The notes: generated by a model not told the origin, from the letters alone. A stretch of 64,000 bases of DNA from Janthinobacterium sp. FW305-129 (GCF_020858115.1 NZ_JACYMM010000008.1:99004-163003), one strand, 5' to 3'; shown: positions 28,418-37,592, counted from the stretch's first letter. Made by a program: numbers and translations.

Positions 28418-28435
28418 CCAACTGAAAAAAGTTGG
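28418..28435 (-). promoter_or_regulatory. Hairpin in the ppx leader
   Basis: CCAACT and AGTTGG are separated by six nt, giving a 6-bp stem about 30 nt upstream of the ppx start. On the ppx strand the loop is T-rich (TTTTTC) but no T tract follows the stem. Function unknown. Confidence 0.3.
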
Positions 28436-28504
28436 CAAAATCAGTTGCTAAACTATATAAATCATTTAAACGATTTAAAAATCCTACCACACTACCCTCA
28501 TCGT

Positions 28505-28533
28505 ATGACAGCGGCGTGACAGGATTGTGACAA
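28505..28533 (-). promoter_or_regulatory. PhoB-type box with three direct half-sites upstream of ppx
   Basis: Read on the ppx strand, three 7-mers follow one another with 4-nt spacers: TTGTCAC, CTGTCAC and CTGTCAT (spacers AATC and GCCG). This is the 11-bp period of a Pho box. Ten nt after the last half-site comes TAGTGT (28489-28494), the position where a PhoB-dependent -10 sits, although the hexamer itself is weak. The array lies just downstream of the chaA stop and 116 nt before ppx, in the correct orientation. Confidence 0.65.
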
Positions 28534-28554
28534 AACGGCGGCCAGCCGTGGCGC

Positions 28555-29637
28555 TTACGGCACGATGGTGGTAAATAAATAAACGGCGAAAATCACCAGG
28601 TGCACCGTGCCCTGCATGACCGTGGTGCGGCCCGTGCCCAGCGACAGGGTGGCCACCATCAGCGACAGCAGCAGCAGCACTGTCGATTTGATATCGAGTC
28701 CCAGGGTAATCGTCAGGCCCGTGGCCAGCGACACGACCACCACGGCGGGTATCGTCAGGCCGATGCTGGCCAGCGCGGAGCCGAGCGCCAGGTTCAAGCT
28801 CGTTTGCAGACGGTTCGCGCGTGCGGCGCGCACGGCGGCCAGGCCTTCGGGCAGCAGCACGATGGCGGCGATGACGATGCCGACCAGGGTTTTCGGCGCG
28901 CCCATGGCGGCAATCGCCGTCTCCAGCGCGGGCGCCAGCGACTTGGCCAGCAGCACCACGGCCCCCAGGCACACCAGCAGCGCGCCGGCGCTGACCCAGG
29001 CGACTGTGGGCGTGGGCGGCGCCGCATGCACCTCTTCGTCGCCGACGGCTTCCTTGGGCAGGAAGTAGTCGCGGTGGCGCACCGTCTGCACCAGCACGAA
29101 GGTGCCGTACAAGACCAGCGAGATGACGGCGATGAAAATGAGCTGGCTGGAATTGTAGAAGGGGCCGGCGGCGCTCGACGTGTAGTTCGGCAGCACCAAG
29201 GTCAGAATCGCGATGGCGGCCAGGGTGGCCAGCGAGGCGCTCACGCCCAGCAGGCCGAAGGTCTGCTCGCGGTGGCGCCCGGCGCCCAGCAACAGGCAGA
29301 TGCCGACGATGCCGTTCAAAATGATCATGATGGCGGCAAACACGGTGTCGCGCGCCAGGCCCGTCGTTTCCGGTCCGCCGGCCAGCATCAGCGAGACGAT
29401 CAGCGCCACCTCGATCAGGGTCACGGCCAGCGCCAGCACCAGGGTGCCATACGGTTCGCCGATGCGGTGCGCCACCACTTCCGCGTGGTACACGGCGGCC
29501 AGCACGCTGCCGATCAGGCCAGCGACCAGCAGGATCTGGTAGTAGCCGCCGACATTGAAGGTGGAACCGAACAGGAACAGCCAGCCGGCAAGCGGGGCGG
29601 CAAGCGGCCATACAGGCAGGGATTTGAGCATTTTCAT
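28555..29637 (-). CDS. chaA: Ca2+/H+ (Na+/H+) antiporter ChaA
   Basis: A 360-residue inner-membrane cation/proton exchanger with about eleven hydrophobic segments. Two related alpha-repeat motifs of the CaCA superfamily are visible: VALAVTLIEVALIVSLML in the first half and VLLPEGLAAVRAARANRLQTS in the second. I start at 29637; a longer start at 29703 adds a non-hydrophobic, unconserved lead. ChaA expels Ca2+, Na+ or K+ at alkaline pH. The upstream region (29638-29930) is divergent to a small secreted protein. Confidence 0.92.
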   Translation of the reverse strand: MKMLKSLPVWPLAAPLAGWLFLFGSTFNVGGYYQILLVAGLIGSVLAAVYHAEVVAHRIGEPYGTLVLALAVTLIEVALIVSLMLAGGPETTGLARDTVFAAIMIILNGIVGICLLLGAGRHREQTFGLLGVSASLATLAAIAILTLVLPNYTSSAAGPFYNSSQLIFIAVISLVLYGTFVLVQTVRHRDYFLPKEAVGDEEVHAAPPTPTVAWVSAGALLVCLGAVVLLAKSLAPALETAIAAMGAPKTLVGIVIAAIVLLPEGLAAVRAARANRLQTSLNLALGSALASIGLTIPAVVVVSLATGLTITLGLDIKSTVLLLLSLMVATLSLGTGRTTVMQGTVHLVIFAVYLFTTIVP

Positions 29638-29930
29638 TATGGGCCTGGCAAGAGTAAGAAAGGGGAACTGCGGTGCGGACGACAAGAGGGGCCGAGCGTG
29701 CACCCCACAGCATAACTTGCTTAGCTTAAATGAATGTTAGGGAATGCACATGTCCGGGTGCCGGCGCCCGCGCCTGGGTCGCCTTTCAATCACCTTGCCA
29801 CAGTGCACCTGCTTGCTATCGGTAACTATAGTCCCTTTGGTAACATGCCGTTGCAATTTTCTTGTCTTTTTACTTCCTGAATCCGTCATACTGCAGGGCA
29901 GGCCCTCCCGCCACCGACCAAGGACACACC

Positions 29931-30290
29931 ATGAAACGAGCAAGCAGCGCAGCCACGCGCACCGTCACCGTATTAGCCATCTTCGCTAGCAGCCTGCTGT
30001 GCGCCGCCGCGCAAGCGGACACGCCGCCTGCGCCGCCAACGCAGGCAGCGCAGGTGGATGCAAACTGGGCCACCCCGCCCGCGCCCGCCGCAGAGGCACG
30101 CTGGCAGGACAGCCTGCCGCCCGCGCCGCCCGTGGCGCCACGCGAAGAAAAGATACTGCCCAAGAGCGAATGGCTCACCGTCGAGCCGATGAAGGCGCCG
30201 GACCGGCGCTGCGATCCCGGCCTGGACGCCCTGTTCCTGCCCAAGGAGTGCGGCAAGGAACCGAGCTGGCTGGGCTCGCGCAAGAAATAA
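29931..30290 (+). CDS. Small secreted proline-rich protein of unknown function
   Basis: 119 residues from the ATG at 29931, preceded by AAGGA. A clear Sec signal peptide (basic start, hydrophobic VLAIFASSLLCAAAQA, cleavage near residue 28) leads into a Pro/Ala-rich region and a short C-terminal part with two cysteines (RRCDPGLDALFLPKECGKEP) that could form a disulfide. I do not recognise a family. It ends 19 nt before the convergent diguanylate-cyclase stop. The 293-nt region upstream contains a GGTAAC repeat flanking ACTATAGT (29820-29845), and nothing I can name. Confidence 0.65.
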   Translation: MKRASSAATRTVTVLAIFASSLLCAAAQADTPPAPPTQAAQVDANWATPPAPAAEARWQDSLPPAPPVAPREEKILPKSEWLTVEPMKAPDRRCDPGLDALFLPKECGKEPSWLGSRKK

Positions 30291-30313
30291 TCCGGTTTAT
30301 TAGTCCGGTTTAT
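30288..30313. repeat. Tandem 13-nt duplication across two convergent stop codons
   Basis: TAATCCGGTTTAT (30288-30300) is followed immediately by TAGTCCGGTTTAT (30301-30313), one mismatch. The first copy begins with the stop of the secreted protein; the second contains the stop of the diguanylate cyclase on the other strand (30310-30312). Confidence 0.85.
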
Positions 30314-31461
30314 ATATCGAGGGTGCTGGCGCCCTGCGCCTCCACCACCCTGTTGCGGCCCGCCTGCTTGGCCGCCTGCAGCGCCTCGTCGGCCCGCTTG
30401 AACAGGCTGACGGTGCTGTCTTCGGCGCGGATGGTGGTCACACCCAGGCTGGCCGTCAGCTGCAGCACGGCGCGCTCCGTCTTGACGGGCAGCGCCTCGA
30501 CGGCGGCGCGGATGCGCTCGGCCACCATCAGTGCATCGGCCAGGCTCGTGCGCGGCAATTGGATGGCGAATTCGGCGCCGCCCAGGCGGCCCATCAGGTC
30601 GCTGTCGCGCAGCTGCTGGCGGCACGTGTCGACGATGGTTTTAAGCACCGCATCGCCCACCGGATGGCCATAGCTGTCGTTGACGCGCTTGAAATGGTCG
30701 ATATTGAGCACCACCAGCGCCGTCGGCAAGCCGGGCCGGCGCGCCAGCGCCATCCACGGCGCCAGCGCCTGGTAAAAACCGCGCCGGTTCGGCACGCCCG
30801 TGGCCGCGTCCAGCACTTCCAGGCGCGCCAGTTCGCCGCCCAGTTTTTCACGCGACAGCAGCAGATAGCCGAAGGCGTTCGTCAGCATCATCAGGTACAG
30901 GGCGCCAAAACCGGCCAGCTGCAGCAGCTCCGCGTCAAAAGCCGGGACGGCGGCGGCGAGCACGCCGCGCGCCGCGATCAGCAGCGACAGCAGGCCCATG
31001 CTGACGACGAGGAAGCGGCGCAGCATGCTCGCCTCGCGCCATTTCAGGCACAGCGCCGCCACGCCAGCGAGGAAAAAGCCGGCCACGATCAGCGAACCGC
31101 CGGCGCTGCGCAGCAATGGCGCCACGTCGAACAGGTAGCAGGCGGCAAACAGGCCGATCGCCGCGCCCAGCGCCGGCAATATGTAGCGGCGCCAGCCGCT
31201 GCGTCCGGCCGCCTGCCACAGCGCGCCCGCGTCCAGCGCCATGCCGGCAAACAGCAGGCTGTTGCCGAGCAGGATGGAGAGGAAATCGGGCAGCACGCCG
31301 CGAAAATACAGCAAACACCAGGCCACGGCCTGGCATTGCTTGGCCACCGCCCAGGTGGACATGCTGAGCGACTTCTTGCGCTCGTACTCGAAGAAGAACA
31401 GGGCCGCGCACAGGCTCAGGTTGCCGAGCGCCAGGGCCAGTACCAGGGTCTTGATATCCAT
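30310..31461 (-). CDS. Membrane GGDEF-domain protein with GGAEF active site
   Basis: 383 residues. The N-terminal ~200 residues contain about six to seven hydrophobic helices; the GGDEF domain is C-terminal. The signature reads GGAEF at residues 294-298, with alanine at the third position that is normally Asp or Glu and helps bind metal. A c-di-GMP inhibitory site RxxD (Arg285-Asp288) sits five residues upstream, as expected. Other conserved parts, such as VLNIDHFKRVNDSYGHPVGD, are intact. It may be a weak or inactive cyclase acting as a c-di-GMP sensor, or retain activity through Glu297. Convergent with the small secreted protein. Confidence 0.9.
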   Translation of the reverse strand: MDIKTLVLALALGNLSLCAALFFFEYERKKSLSMSTWAVAKQCQAVAWCLLYFRGVLPDFLSILLGNSLLFAGMALDAGALWQAAGRSGWRRYILPALGAAIGLFAACYLFDVAPLLRSAGGSLIVAGFFLAGVAALCLKWREASMLRRFLVVSMGLLSLLIAARGVLAAAVPAFDAELLQLAGFGALYLMMLTNAFGYLLLSREKLGGELARLEVLDAATGVPNRRGFYQALAPWMALARRPGLPTALVVLNIDHFKRVNDSYGHPVGDAVLKTIVDTCRQQLRDSDLMGRLGGAEFAIQLPRTSLADALMVAERIRAAVEALPVKTERAVLQLTASLGVTTIRAEDSTVSLFKRADEALQAAKQAGRNRVVEAQGASTLDI

Positions 31462-31498
31462 GGCTTACAGTATCGCCGCGCTGGCGCGCCGCGCCGGG

Positions 31499-31786
31499 TC
31501 AGATTTCGTGTTCGACATTGGTGCTGCCGTCGCCGACCTTGCTGGCCCAGGCCTGCACGAAATACTGCTTTTCCACTTCGCTGGGAACTTCATGCCAGAA
31601 CACGATGAGGGTGCCCTTGTGATCGTGGATTTGCGCCACTTTTTCAATGAAGCCGAAATTTTCGGCCTGGTCGGCCAGCGCCGCCGCGTAACCATACACG
31701 CGCGTCAGCCGCTCGATGCGGTCAGGTTCGGTAAAACTGTTCGTCGCCGTAATGATGGGGTGATCCAAAAACATGCTTGTCTCCAT
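31499..31786 (-). CDS. Conserved-looking small protein of unknown function
   Basis: 95 residues, acidic, without signal peptide or membrane segment. It starts METSMFLDHPIITATNSF and ends in an acidic tail. Composition and codon use match the neighbours, and it lies 37 nt upstream of the diguanylate-cyclase start on the same strand, so the two may be co-transcribed. I do not recognise a domain; mixed alpha/beta secondary structure is plausible from GTLIVFWHEVPSEVEKQYFVQ. Confidence 0.65.
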   Translation of the reverse strand: METSMFLDHPIITATNSFTEPDRIERLTRVYGYAAALADQAENFGFIEKVAQIHDHKGTLIVFWHEVPSEVEKQYFVQAWASKVGDGSTNVEHEI

Positions 31787-31926
31787 GGTGCCCGACTGCG
31801 CGGCCGTGCCGCCGCGTACCGTTACGCATGCTCGGCGCGGATTAATCGGGTATGCTCACGGGAGCTTATCAGATTTCTCTGAATGCAACAAAGCATCTCC
31901 CCCTGTCCACTCAGCGAAGTCGTCCC

Positions 31927-32697
31927 ATGCCGGAAAACAGAAGCACCACCCCACTCGCCCCGCAGGTGCATACCTGCGGCGACCGGCGCCGGCTGGAATT
32001 CCAGCCAGGCATGATCCAGAGCGAAATGCTGCTGTCGCGCCCCGACCATCTGCTGCTGCGCTATGCGCGCGCCATGATGTGCTTTACCCTGTTCGTGCCG
32101 CGTCCGCGCCACATCCTGATGGTGGGCCTGGGCGGCGGCTCGCTGCTGAAATTCTGCCACCGGCACCTGCCCGACACGCGCATCACGGTGCTGGAACTGC
32201 GCGCCGACGTGATCGCCCTGCGCGAGCAATTCATGCTGCCGCCCGACGACGCGCGCCTGCGCATCATCGAAACGGATGCCGTCAGCTATATCCGCCAGCA
32301 TCCGGGCTGCGCCGACGTGCTGCTGCTCGACGGCTATGATGAAACGGGCCTGCCGCCGGCCCTGGGCAGCGCGCGCTTCTATGCGGACTGCCTGCGCGCC
32401 CTGTTGCCCGGCGGCGTGCTGGTGGCCAACCTGTTCAGTTATGACGAGCACTACCCCGCCATGCTGGAACGCCTGATGCTGACCTTCCGCGGCGCCGTGT
32501 GCCAGTTCGACGGCATCGCCGGCAACAACCGCATCCTCTTCGCCGCCAGACCGGACAAGCTCGGGGCGGGCCGCGCCGTGCGCATGGTGCGGCTGGTGCG
32601 CTGGCGCCGGGTATGCGGCCTGGCGTTCCTGAACCGCTGGCTGCCGGCATGGCAGTTGTGGCGCTTGCGCCGGCAATCAGGCGCACCCGACAACTGA
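31927..32697 (+). CDS. Spermidine-synthase-like methyltransferase-fold protein
   Basis: 256 residues from the ATG at 31927; an in-frame start at 31852 adds an unconserved stretch. The Rossmann core has the SpeE-type glycine motif HILMVGLGGGSLLKFCHRH and the acidic strand end VLELRADV, then a DAVSYI segment and DVLLLDGYDETG. The usual SpeE gatekeeper and catalytic aspartate pattern is only partly visible, so aminopropyl transfer is not certain; many such proteins are annotated spermidine synthase without evidence. The last 40 residues are strongly basic. It is transcribed alone. Confidence 0.8.
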   Translation: MPENRSTTPLAPQVHTCGDRRRLEFQPGMIQSEMLLSRPDHLLLRYARAMMCFTLFVPRPRHILMVGLGGGSLLKFCHRHLPDTRITVLELRADVIALREQFMLPPDDARLRIIETDAVSYIRQHPGCADVLLLDGYDETGLPPALGSARFYADCLRALLPGGVLVANLFSYDEHYPAMLERLMLTFRGAVCQFDGIAGNNRILFAARPDKLGAGRAVRMVRLVRWRRVCGLAFLNRWLPAWQLWRLRRQSGAPDN

Positions 32698-32850
32698 TAG
32701 TCGTCCGCCATGGCCATAGATATTGTTGCTTATTAGCAGCGATCTGGTGCAAAATTCGCATGATGGATGTGGTTTATGACAAACTACGGCCTGCGCGGGC
32801 CCGCAGGTGCTGCCGAGCAATTGTGTCCATGAAGTGAGATAGGAAAACCC

Positions 32851-35736
32851 ATGCTGCGTGGCCGCCTGCCATTGTCGATTTCCGCCGCGGCCGCGCTGAC
32901 CTTCGCCTGCGGCGTCAGCGTGACGGCCGTGCTGTTCGCCGCCATCAGCCAGCTCGAATACGACAAGATGGGCCTGAGCCTGCAGCAGCGCGCCGGTGCC
33001 AGGGTGGCCGCCATCGAGCAGGGACTCGACGACGCGGTCGAGGTGCTGACGACGACGAACCAGCTGTTTTCCGCCGTCGTGCCCGTCACGCGCGAGCAGT
33101 TCCATGCCTTCACCACGCCGCTGCTGCAGCGCCACCCGTTCATCCAGGCCTTCAATTTCCACCGTATCGTGCCGCATGCCCAGCGCGACGCCTTCGAGGC
33201 CGGGCTACGGCGCATCGTGCCCGATTACGCCATGACGGAAATGCGCGACGGCGTCATCGTGCCCGCGACGACGCGCGCCAGCTACCTGGTGGTGGACTAC
33301 CTCGAGCCCCTGCAGGGCAACCGCCCCGCCTTCGGCCTGAACGTCAGCCCGAACGGCGTGCTGGCGCGTGCGCTGGAACAGGCGATCATCAGCGGCCAGA
33401 CCACCGCCACCGGCCTGCTGGCCCTGGCGCAGGGACCGCAGCAGGGCTTCGTCATCGTACGTCCCGTGTACCGCCACGGCGTGCCCCTGCAGACGGTACC
33501 GCAGCGGCGCGCGGCGCTGATCGGCGATACGGCGGTCATCGTGCGCGCCGGGGAACTGGTGCAGAAAATCCTCGCCGGCGCCGACTTGCTGGGCGACCCG
33601 CAGCTCGAACTGAGCGTCTATGCCGACGCCGGCGCCGACCCGCGCCAATTGATCTTCCGGCATGGCCAGGCGCCTGCTGTCGAAGCGGGCGGCGCCTGGG
33701 AATCGCTGCCACGCTGGCTGCAATTTGCCTACCACAGCCATTACGACCGGGCCTTCGTTTCCGCCGGCCGGCCGTGGCATGTGCGCGTGGTGGCCCATCC
33801 GCGCCCCTTCCTGGCCGACCACCTGGGTTCGCTGTTCACCCTGATCATGGGTTTGCTGTTCAGCATGCTGACGGCCGCCTTCGTGCAGTCGCTGACGCAG
33901 CGCTCGCGCCGCGTGCAACTGCTGGTGGAGCAGCGCACGGCCGACCTCAAACGCAGCAATGAGCTGCTCAGCGCCGACGTTCGGGCGCGCCAGCGCACCG
34001 AGCGCGCCTTGCAGGAAAGCGAAAAGCGCTTCCGCCGCCTGCTGGCCCTGTCCTCGGACTGGTACTGGGAACAGGACGCCAACTTCTGCTTCACCCACAT
34101 CACCAGCGGTTTCACGGACAAGTCGAACATGCCGCTGGAACGCTTCATCGGCATGACGCGCTGGGACAACAACCCGGAGATGCGCAATTCGCGCTGGGGC
34201 AAGCAGCATATCGCCAACCTGGAAGCCCACCTGCCCTTTTCCAACCTCGAATACGCGATGCAGGACCGCAATGGCCAGCTGCGCTGGTTCAGCGTCAATG
34301 GCGAACCGCTGTTCAACGAACTGGGCGAGTTTCGCGGCTACCGGGGCACGGGGTCCGAAATCACGGAACGCAAGCTAGCCGAGCAGCAAATCCAGCACAT
34401 CGCCCATCACGACGTGCTGACGGGCTTGCCCAACCGCGCCCTGCTGCGCGACCGCCTGGCGCAAGCGATGGCCCTGTCGCGCCGCAAGAACCGCGCGCTG
34501 TGGGTGCTGTTGATCGACCTCGACCGCTTCAAGTTCGTCAACGACAGCCTGGGCCACAAGGCCGGCGATCTGCTGCTGAAAACCATCGCCACGCGCCTGC
34601 AGGCCAGCCTGCGCGAAACCGATACGGTGGCGCGCCTGTCCGGCGACGAATTCGTCGCCATCCTGTGCGAACAGGCCGATGAAACCCTCAGCGCCGCCAT
34701 CGTGCAGCGCGTGATGGATGCCGTGGCCCAGCCGGTACTGTTAGATGGCAAGGAGTTCTTCGTCACCTGCAGCATCGGCGTGGCCGTCTACGACATGTCG
34801 CGCTACGACGCCCCCGGCGACGTGACCCTGAATGGCGAAACGCAGAACCTGATCGAGCAGGCCGACATCGCCATGTACTGCGCCAAGAAACAGGGCCGCA
34901 ACAACATCAAGTTCTACACGACGGCCATGAACCAGGCCACCCTGGAGCGCCTGCGCATCGAGACGGCGCTGCGCAACGCCCTCGAACGCGAACAGTTCGT
35001 GCTGCATTACCAGCCGCAGCTGGACCTGGCCAGCGGGCGCATCGTCGGCGTGGAGGCGCTGCTGCGCTGGCAGCATCCGGACCTGGGCATGGTGGCGCCG
35101 AACCGCTTCATCGCGCTGGCCGAGGATACGGGCCTGATCGTGCCGATCGGCGCCTGGGTCATGCGCGAAGCGTGCGCCCAGGTCAAGGCCTGGCATATGG
35201 CGGGGCTGGACAATCTGCGCCTGGCCGTGAACCTGTCGGCGCGCCAGTTCAACGAGCCGAATCTGGTGGCATCGATCGCCGCAGTGCTGCTGGAAACGGG
35301 CCTGGCGCCGGCCTGCCTGGAACTGGAATTGACGGAAAGCCTGTTCATGCACGATGTGGCGCTGGCCGTGAGCCAGCTGCACGACATGAAGGCGCTGGGA
35401 GTGCAGCTGTCGATCGACGATTTCGGCACCGGTTATTCCAGCTTCGCCTACCTGCGCACCTTCCCCATCGACGTGCTGAAGATCGACCGCAGCTTCATCA
35501 ACGACGTGGCGCGCGACGCGGACGACGCGGCCATCGTCGTCTCCATCATCGCGCTGGCGCACAATCTGAAACTGCGCGTGGTGGCCGAAGGCGTGGAAAC
35601 GGCGGAGCAGCTCGATTATCTGCGCAGCCACGGTTGCGACGAGGCGCAAGGCTATTATTTCAGCCGGCCTCTGCCGGCGCATGAAGTGGAACAGCTGCTG
35701 CGGGCAGAAACGAAGGAAGTGAACGCCGCGGCCTGA
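32851..35736 (+). CDS. CHASE-PAS-GGDEF-EAL c-di-GMP protein
   Basis: A 961-residue inner-membrane signalling protein. TM1 is at 10-32, a periplasmic CHASE-type sensor at about 75-280, TM2 at 330-350, then a short coiled coil, a PAS domain (about 390-510), GGDEF (about 520-690) and EAL (about 705-955). The cyclase signature is SGDEF (597-601), a variant still active in some proteins. The EAL domain looks catalytically complete: EAL at 735-737, NLSARQF, ELTES, SIDDFGTGYSS, LKIDRSFI and VAEGVET. It could therefore make or degrade c-di-GMP in response to an extracellular signal; phosphodiesterase activity is the safer prediction. Confidence 0.93.
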   Translation: MLRGRLPLSISAAAALTFACGVSVTAVLFAAISQLEYDKMGLSLQQRAGARVAAIEQGLDDAVEVLTTTNQLFSAVVPVTREQFHAFTTPLLQRHPFIQAFNFHRIVPHAQRDAFEAGLRRIVPDYAMTEMRDGVIVPATTRASYLVVDYLEPLQGNRPAFGLNVSPNGVLARALEQAIISGQTTATGLLALAQGPQQGFVIVRPVYRHGVPLQTVPQRRAALIGDTAVIVRAGELVQKILAGADLLGDPQLELSVYADAGADPRQLIFRHGQAPAVEAGGAWESLPRWLQFAYHSHYDRAFVSAGRPWHVRVVAHPRPFLADHLGSLFTLIMGLLFSMLTAAFVQSLTQRSRRVQLLVEQRTADLKRSNELLSADVRARQRTERALQESEKRFRRLLALSSDWYWEQDANFCFTHITSGFTDKSNMPLERFIGMTRWDNNPEMRNSRWGKQHIANLEAHLPFSNLEYAMQDRNGQLRWFSVNGEPLFNELGEFRGYRGTGSEITERKLAEQQIQHIAHHDVLTGLPNRALLRDRLAQAMALSRRKNRALWVLLIDLDRFKFVNDSLGHKAGDLLLKTIATRLQASLRETDTVARLSGDEFVAILCEQADETLSAAIVQRVMDAVAQPVLLDGKEFFVTCSIGVAVYDMSRYDAPGDVTLNGETQNLIEQADIAMYCAKKQGRNNIKFYTTAMNQATLERLRIETALRNALEREQFVLHYQPQLDLASGRIVGVEALLRWQHPDLGMVAPNRFIALAEDTGLIVPIGAWVMREACAQVKAWHMAGLDNLRLAVNLSARQFNEPNLVASIAAVLLETGLAPACLELELTESLFMHDVALAVSQLHDMKALGVQLSIDDFGTGYSSFAYLRTFPIDVLKIDRSFINDVARDADDAAIVVSIIALAHNLKLRVVAEGVETAEQLDYLRSHGCDEAQGYYFSRPLPAHEVEQLLRAETKEVNAAA

Positions 35737-35753
35737 CGGGGCGTGCGCGCAGG

Positions 35754-35978
35754 CTAACCGGCCGGCAGCTTGGCGAGCAGCTCCAGTTCCTTCCAGTCGT
35801 CAGCGAGACCGGCTGCCGCCAGAAACTCCGCCACGCCCTCGCTGGCGTCGATGTCGGGCGCGCTGCCCGGCTCGGCCCACAGATTGTCGCATTCGGTGCA
35901 AACCACCACCTCCTGCCCCGTCCTTCTGACTTTCGCAAGAATCAGGTCGCCGTATTCGCCGCAGGTGGGACACTCCAT
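35754..35978 (-). CDS. Small zinc-ribbon protein
   Basis: 74 residues from the ATG at 35978, with AAGGAG six nt upstream; the ATG at 35993 lies before that ribosome site. Two CxxC pairs (MECPTCGEYGD and VVVCTECDNLW) make a rubredoxin-like zinc ribbon, followed by an acidic helical tail. Function unknown; such proteins often bind nucleic acid or partner proteins. Transcribed toward the GGDEF/EAL gene, on the same strand as the LysR gene upstream. Confidence 0.75.
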   Translation of the reverse strand: MECPTCGEYGDLILAKVRRTGQEVVVCTECDNLWAEPGSAPDIDASEGVAEFLAAAGLADDWKELELLAKLPAG

Positions 35979-36001
35979 GCTCTTCTCCTTCATGCCCGCA
36001 C

Positions 36002-36883
36002 CTACAGCTTCTGTTGCAGGAATTCGAGGAAGCAGCTGATGCGCTGCGCCAGCTGCGTATTGCGGTAGTAGACGGCGTGGATCTGCTGGCGGTAGCCCGT
36101 GTAGAATGGCTGCAGCACTTTCACCAGGCGGCCGGCGGCGATGTCGTCACGCGTCATGAAGTCGGACAGGCAGACGATGCCCTGGTCGTGCAGGGCCAGC
36201 TGGCGCAGGGTTTCGCCGCTGGAGGCGGCCAGCGCGGGCACGATCTGCAGGCTGTTGCCCGCTGCGTGGCGCAGCGGCCAGTTGTTGCCCAGGTCGTACT
36301 GGGCAAAGCCCAGCAGCGCGTGGCCGGACAGCGCTTCCGGCGTGGCCGGTTCGCCGTGGCGTGCCAGGTAGGCGGGCGTGGCCAGCACGTGCAGCGGGCT
36401 GGCAGTCAGGGCGCGCGCATGCAGGGTCGAATCGACCAGCGCGCCGATGCGGATGGCGATATCGGTGCGGTGCTCGAGCAGGTCGGCGATCTGGTCGTTG
36501 CTGGTCAGCTCCAGGCGGATGTCCGGGTACATGGCGCGAAACTCGGCCACGTGCGGCACCACGCAATGAAGCATGAAGGGCGAGGCGGCATCGACGGACA
36601 GCCGCCCGGCCGGCTTCTGGCGGCGGATGCGGATCGACTCTTCCACGTCTTCCATCGAGGCGAGGATGGCGCGCGCCTTGTCCAGGAACAGCTGTCCCTC
36701 TTCCGTCAGCTCCATGCGCCGCGTGGTGCGCGTCAGCAGCGACGTGGCCAGCTTGTCTTCCAGCCGCGACAGGGCGCGGCTGACGCCCGAGGTGGTTTGT
36801 CCCAGGTGCACGGCGGCCGCGCTCAGGGTGCCGCTGTCGATGACGGTGACGAAGATTTTCAGGTCGTCCGAATTGATATCCAT
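36002..36883 (-). CDS. LysR-family transcriptional regulator
   Basis: 293 residues from the ATG at 36883 (MDINSDDLKIFVTVIDSGTL); starts further upstream are in non-conserved sequence. The N-terminal winged HTH includes LSAAAVHLGQTTSGVSRALSRLEDKLA. The C-terminal effector-binding domain follows the LysR pattern. It belongs to the subgroup with DIAIRIGAL and a terminal RISCFLEFLQ, close to the DsdC/AaeR-like regulators of general annotation. No divergent target gene is present: both neighbours are on the same strand, so its regulon is not indicated by position. Confidence 0.92.
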   Translation of the reverse strand: MDINSDDLKIFVTVIDSGTLSAAAVHLGQTTSGVSRALSRLEDKLATSLLTRTTRRMELTEEGQLFLDKARAILASMEDVEESIRIRRQKPAGRLSVDAASPFMLHCVVPHVAEFRAMYPDIRLELTSNDQIADLLEHRTDIAIRIGALVDSTLHARALTASPLHVLATPAYLARHGEPATPEALSGHALLGFAQYDLGNNWPLRHAAGNSLQIVPALAASSGETLRQLALHDQGIVCLSDFMTRDDIAAGRLVKVLQPFYTGYRQQIHAVYYRNTQLAQRISCFLEFLQQKL

Positions 36884-36974
36884 TGTTGCCTTATTATTGC
36901 CGCATTGTTGCGCTATTTTCACATATCGCGCCATTATAATGGAATCACGGCAACAGTGACGGCTGCAGGCAACG

Positions 36975-37592
36975 TCAGGCAACGTAGAACAAAATGGCGA
37001 TAAAATGGCAGCTGCTGCCGGCCAGCACGAACAAATGCCAGATGCCGTGGCCATGGCGCAGCTTGTGGTCGGTGGCGTAGAAAGCGATGCCGCCCGTGTA
37101 GCACAGCCCGCCCGCCACCAGCCACAGGAAGCCGTTCCACTCGAGCGCCGCCAGCAGCGGCTTGATGCCGATGACGATGAGCCAGCCCATGGCCACGTAA
37201 ATCACCAGCGACAGGATGCGCGCGCCTTTCGCGTACACATATTCCTGCACGATGCCAAACAGCGCGAGGCCCCAGACGACGCCGAACAGCGACCAGCCCC
37301 ACGGCCCGCGCAGGGTCACCAGCATGAAGGGCGTGTAGGTGCCCGCGATGAGCAGGTAGATGGCGCAATGGTCGAGCCGCTGCAGCACGGCCTTGGCCTT
37401 GCCGCGCACGCTGTGATACAGGGTGGAAGTGAGGTACAGGGTCAGCAGCATGGCCGCATACACGCTGCAGCTGACGATTTTCCAGGGGTCGCCCGTGCGG
37501 GCCGCCGCGACGATCAGGATGACGCCGCCGATGGCCGCCAGCGCGGCGCCCACCGTATGGGAAATGCTGTTGAACCGTTCACCGTGGTACAT
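36975..37592 (-). CDS. Haemolysin III / PAQR-family membrane protein
   Basis: A 205-residue seven-helix membrane protein. The PAQR metal-site residues are visible: a histidine in STLYHSVRG with LDHCAIYLLIAGTYTPF, and paired histidines in HGHGIWHLFVLAGSSCHF. Bacterial HlyIII members are linked to membrane lipid homeostasis; haemolysis is a historical label. It lies upstream of the LysR gene with a 91-nt gap. The region 37593-37728 holds no recognisable feature. Confidence 0.9.
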   Translation of the reverse strand: MYHGERFNSISHTVGAALAAIGGVILIVAAARTGDPWKIVSCSVYAAMLLTLYLTSTLYHSVRGKAKAVLQRLDHCAIYLLIAGTYTPFMLVTLRGPWGWSLFGVVWGLALFGIVQEYVYAKGARILSLVIYVAMGWLIVIGIKPLLAALEWNGFLWLVAGGLCYTGGIAFYATDHKLRHGHGIWHLFVLAGSSCHFIAILFYVA

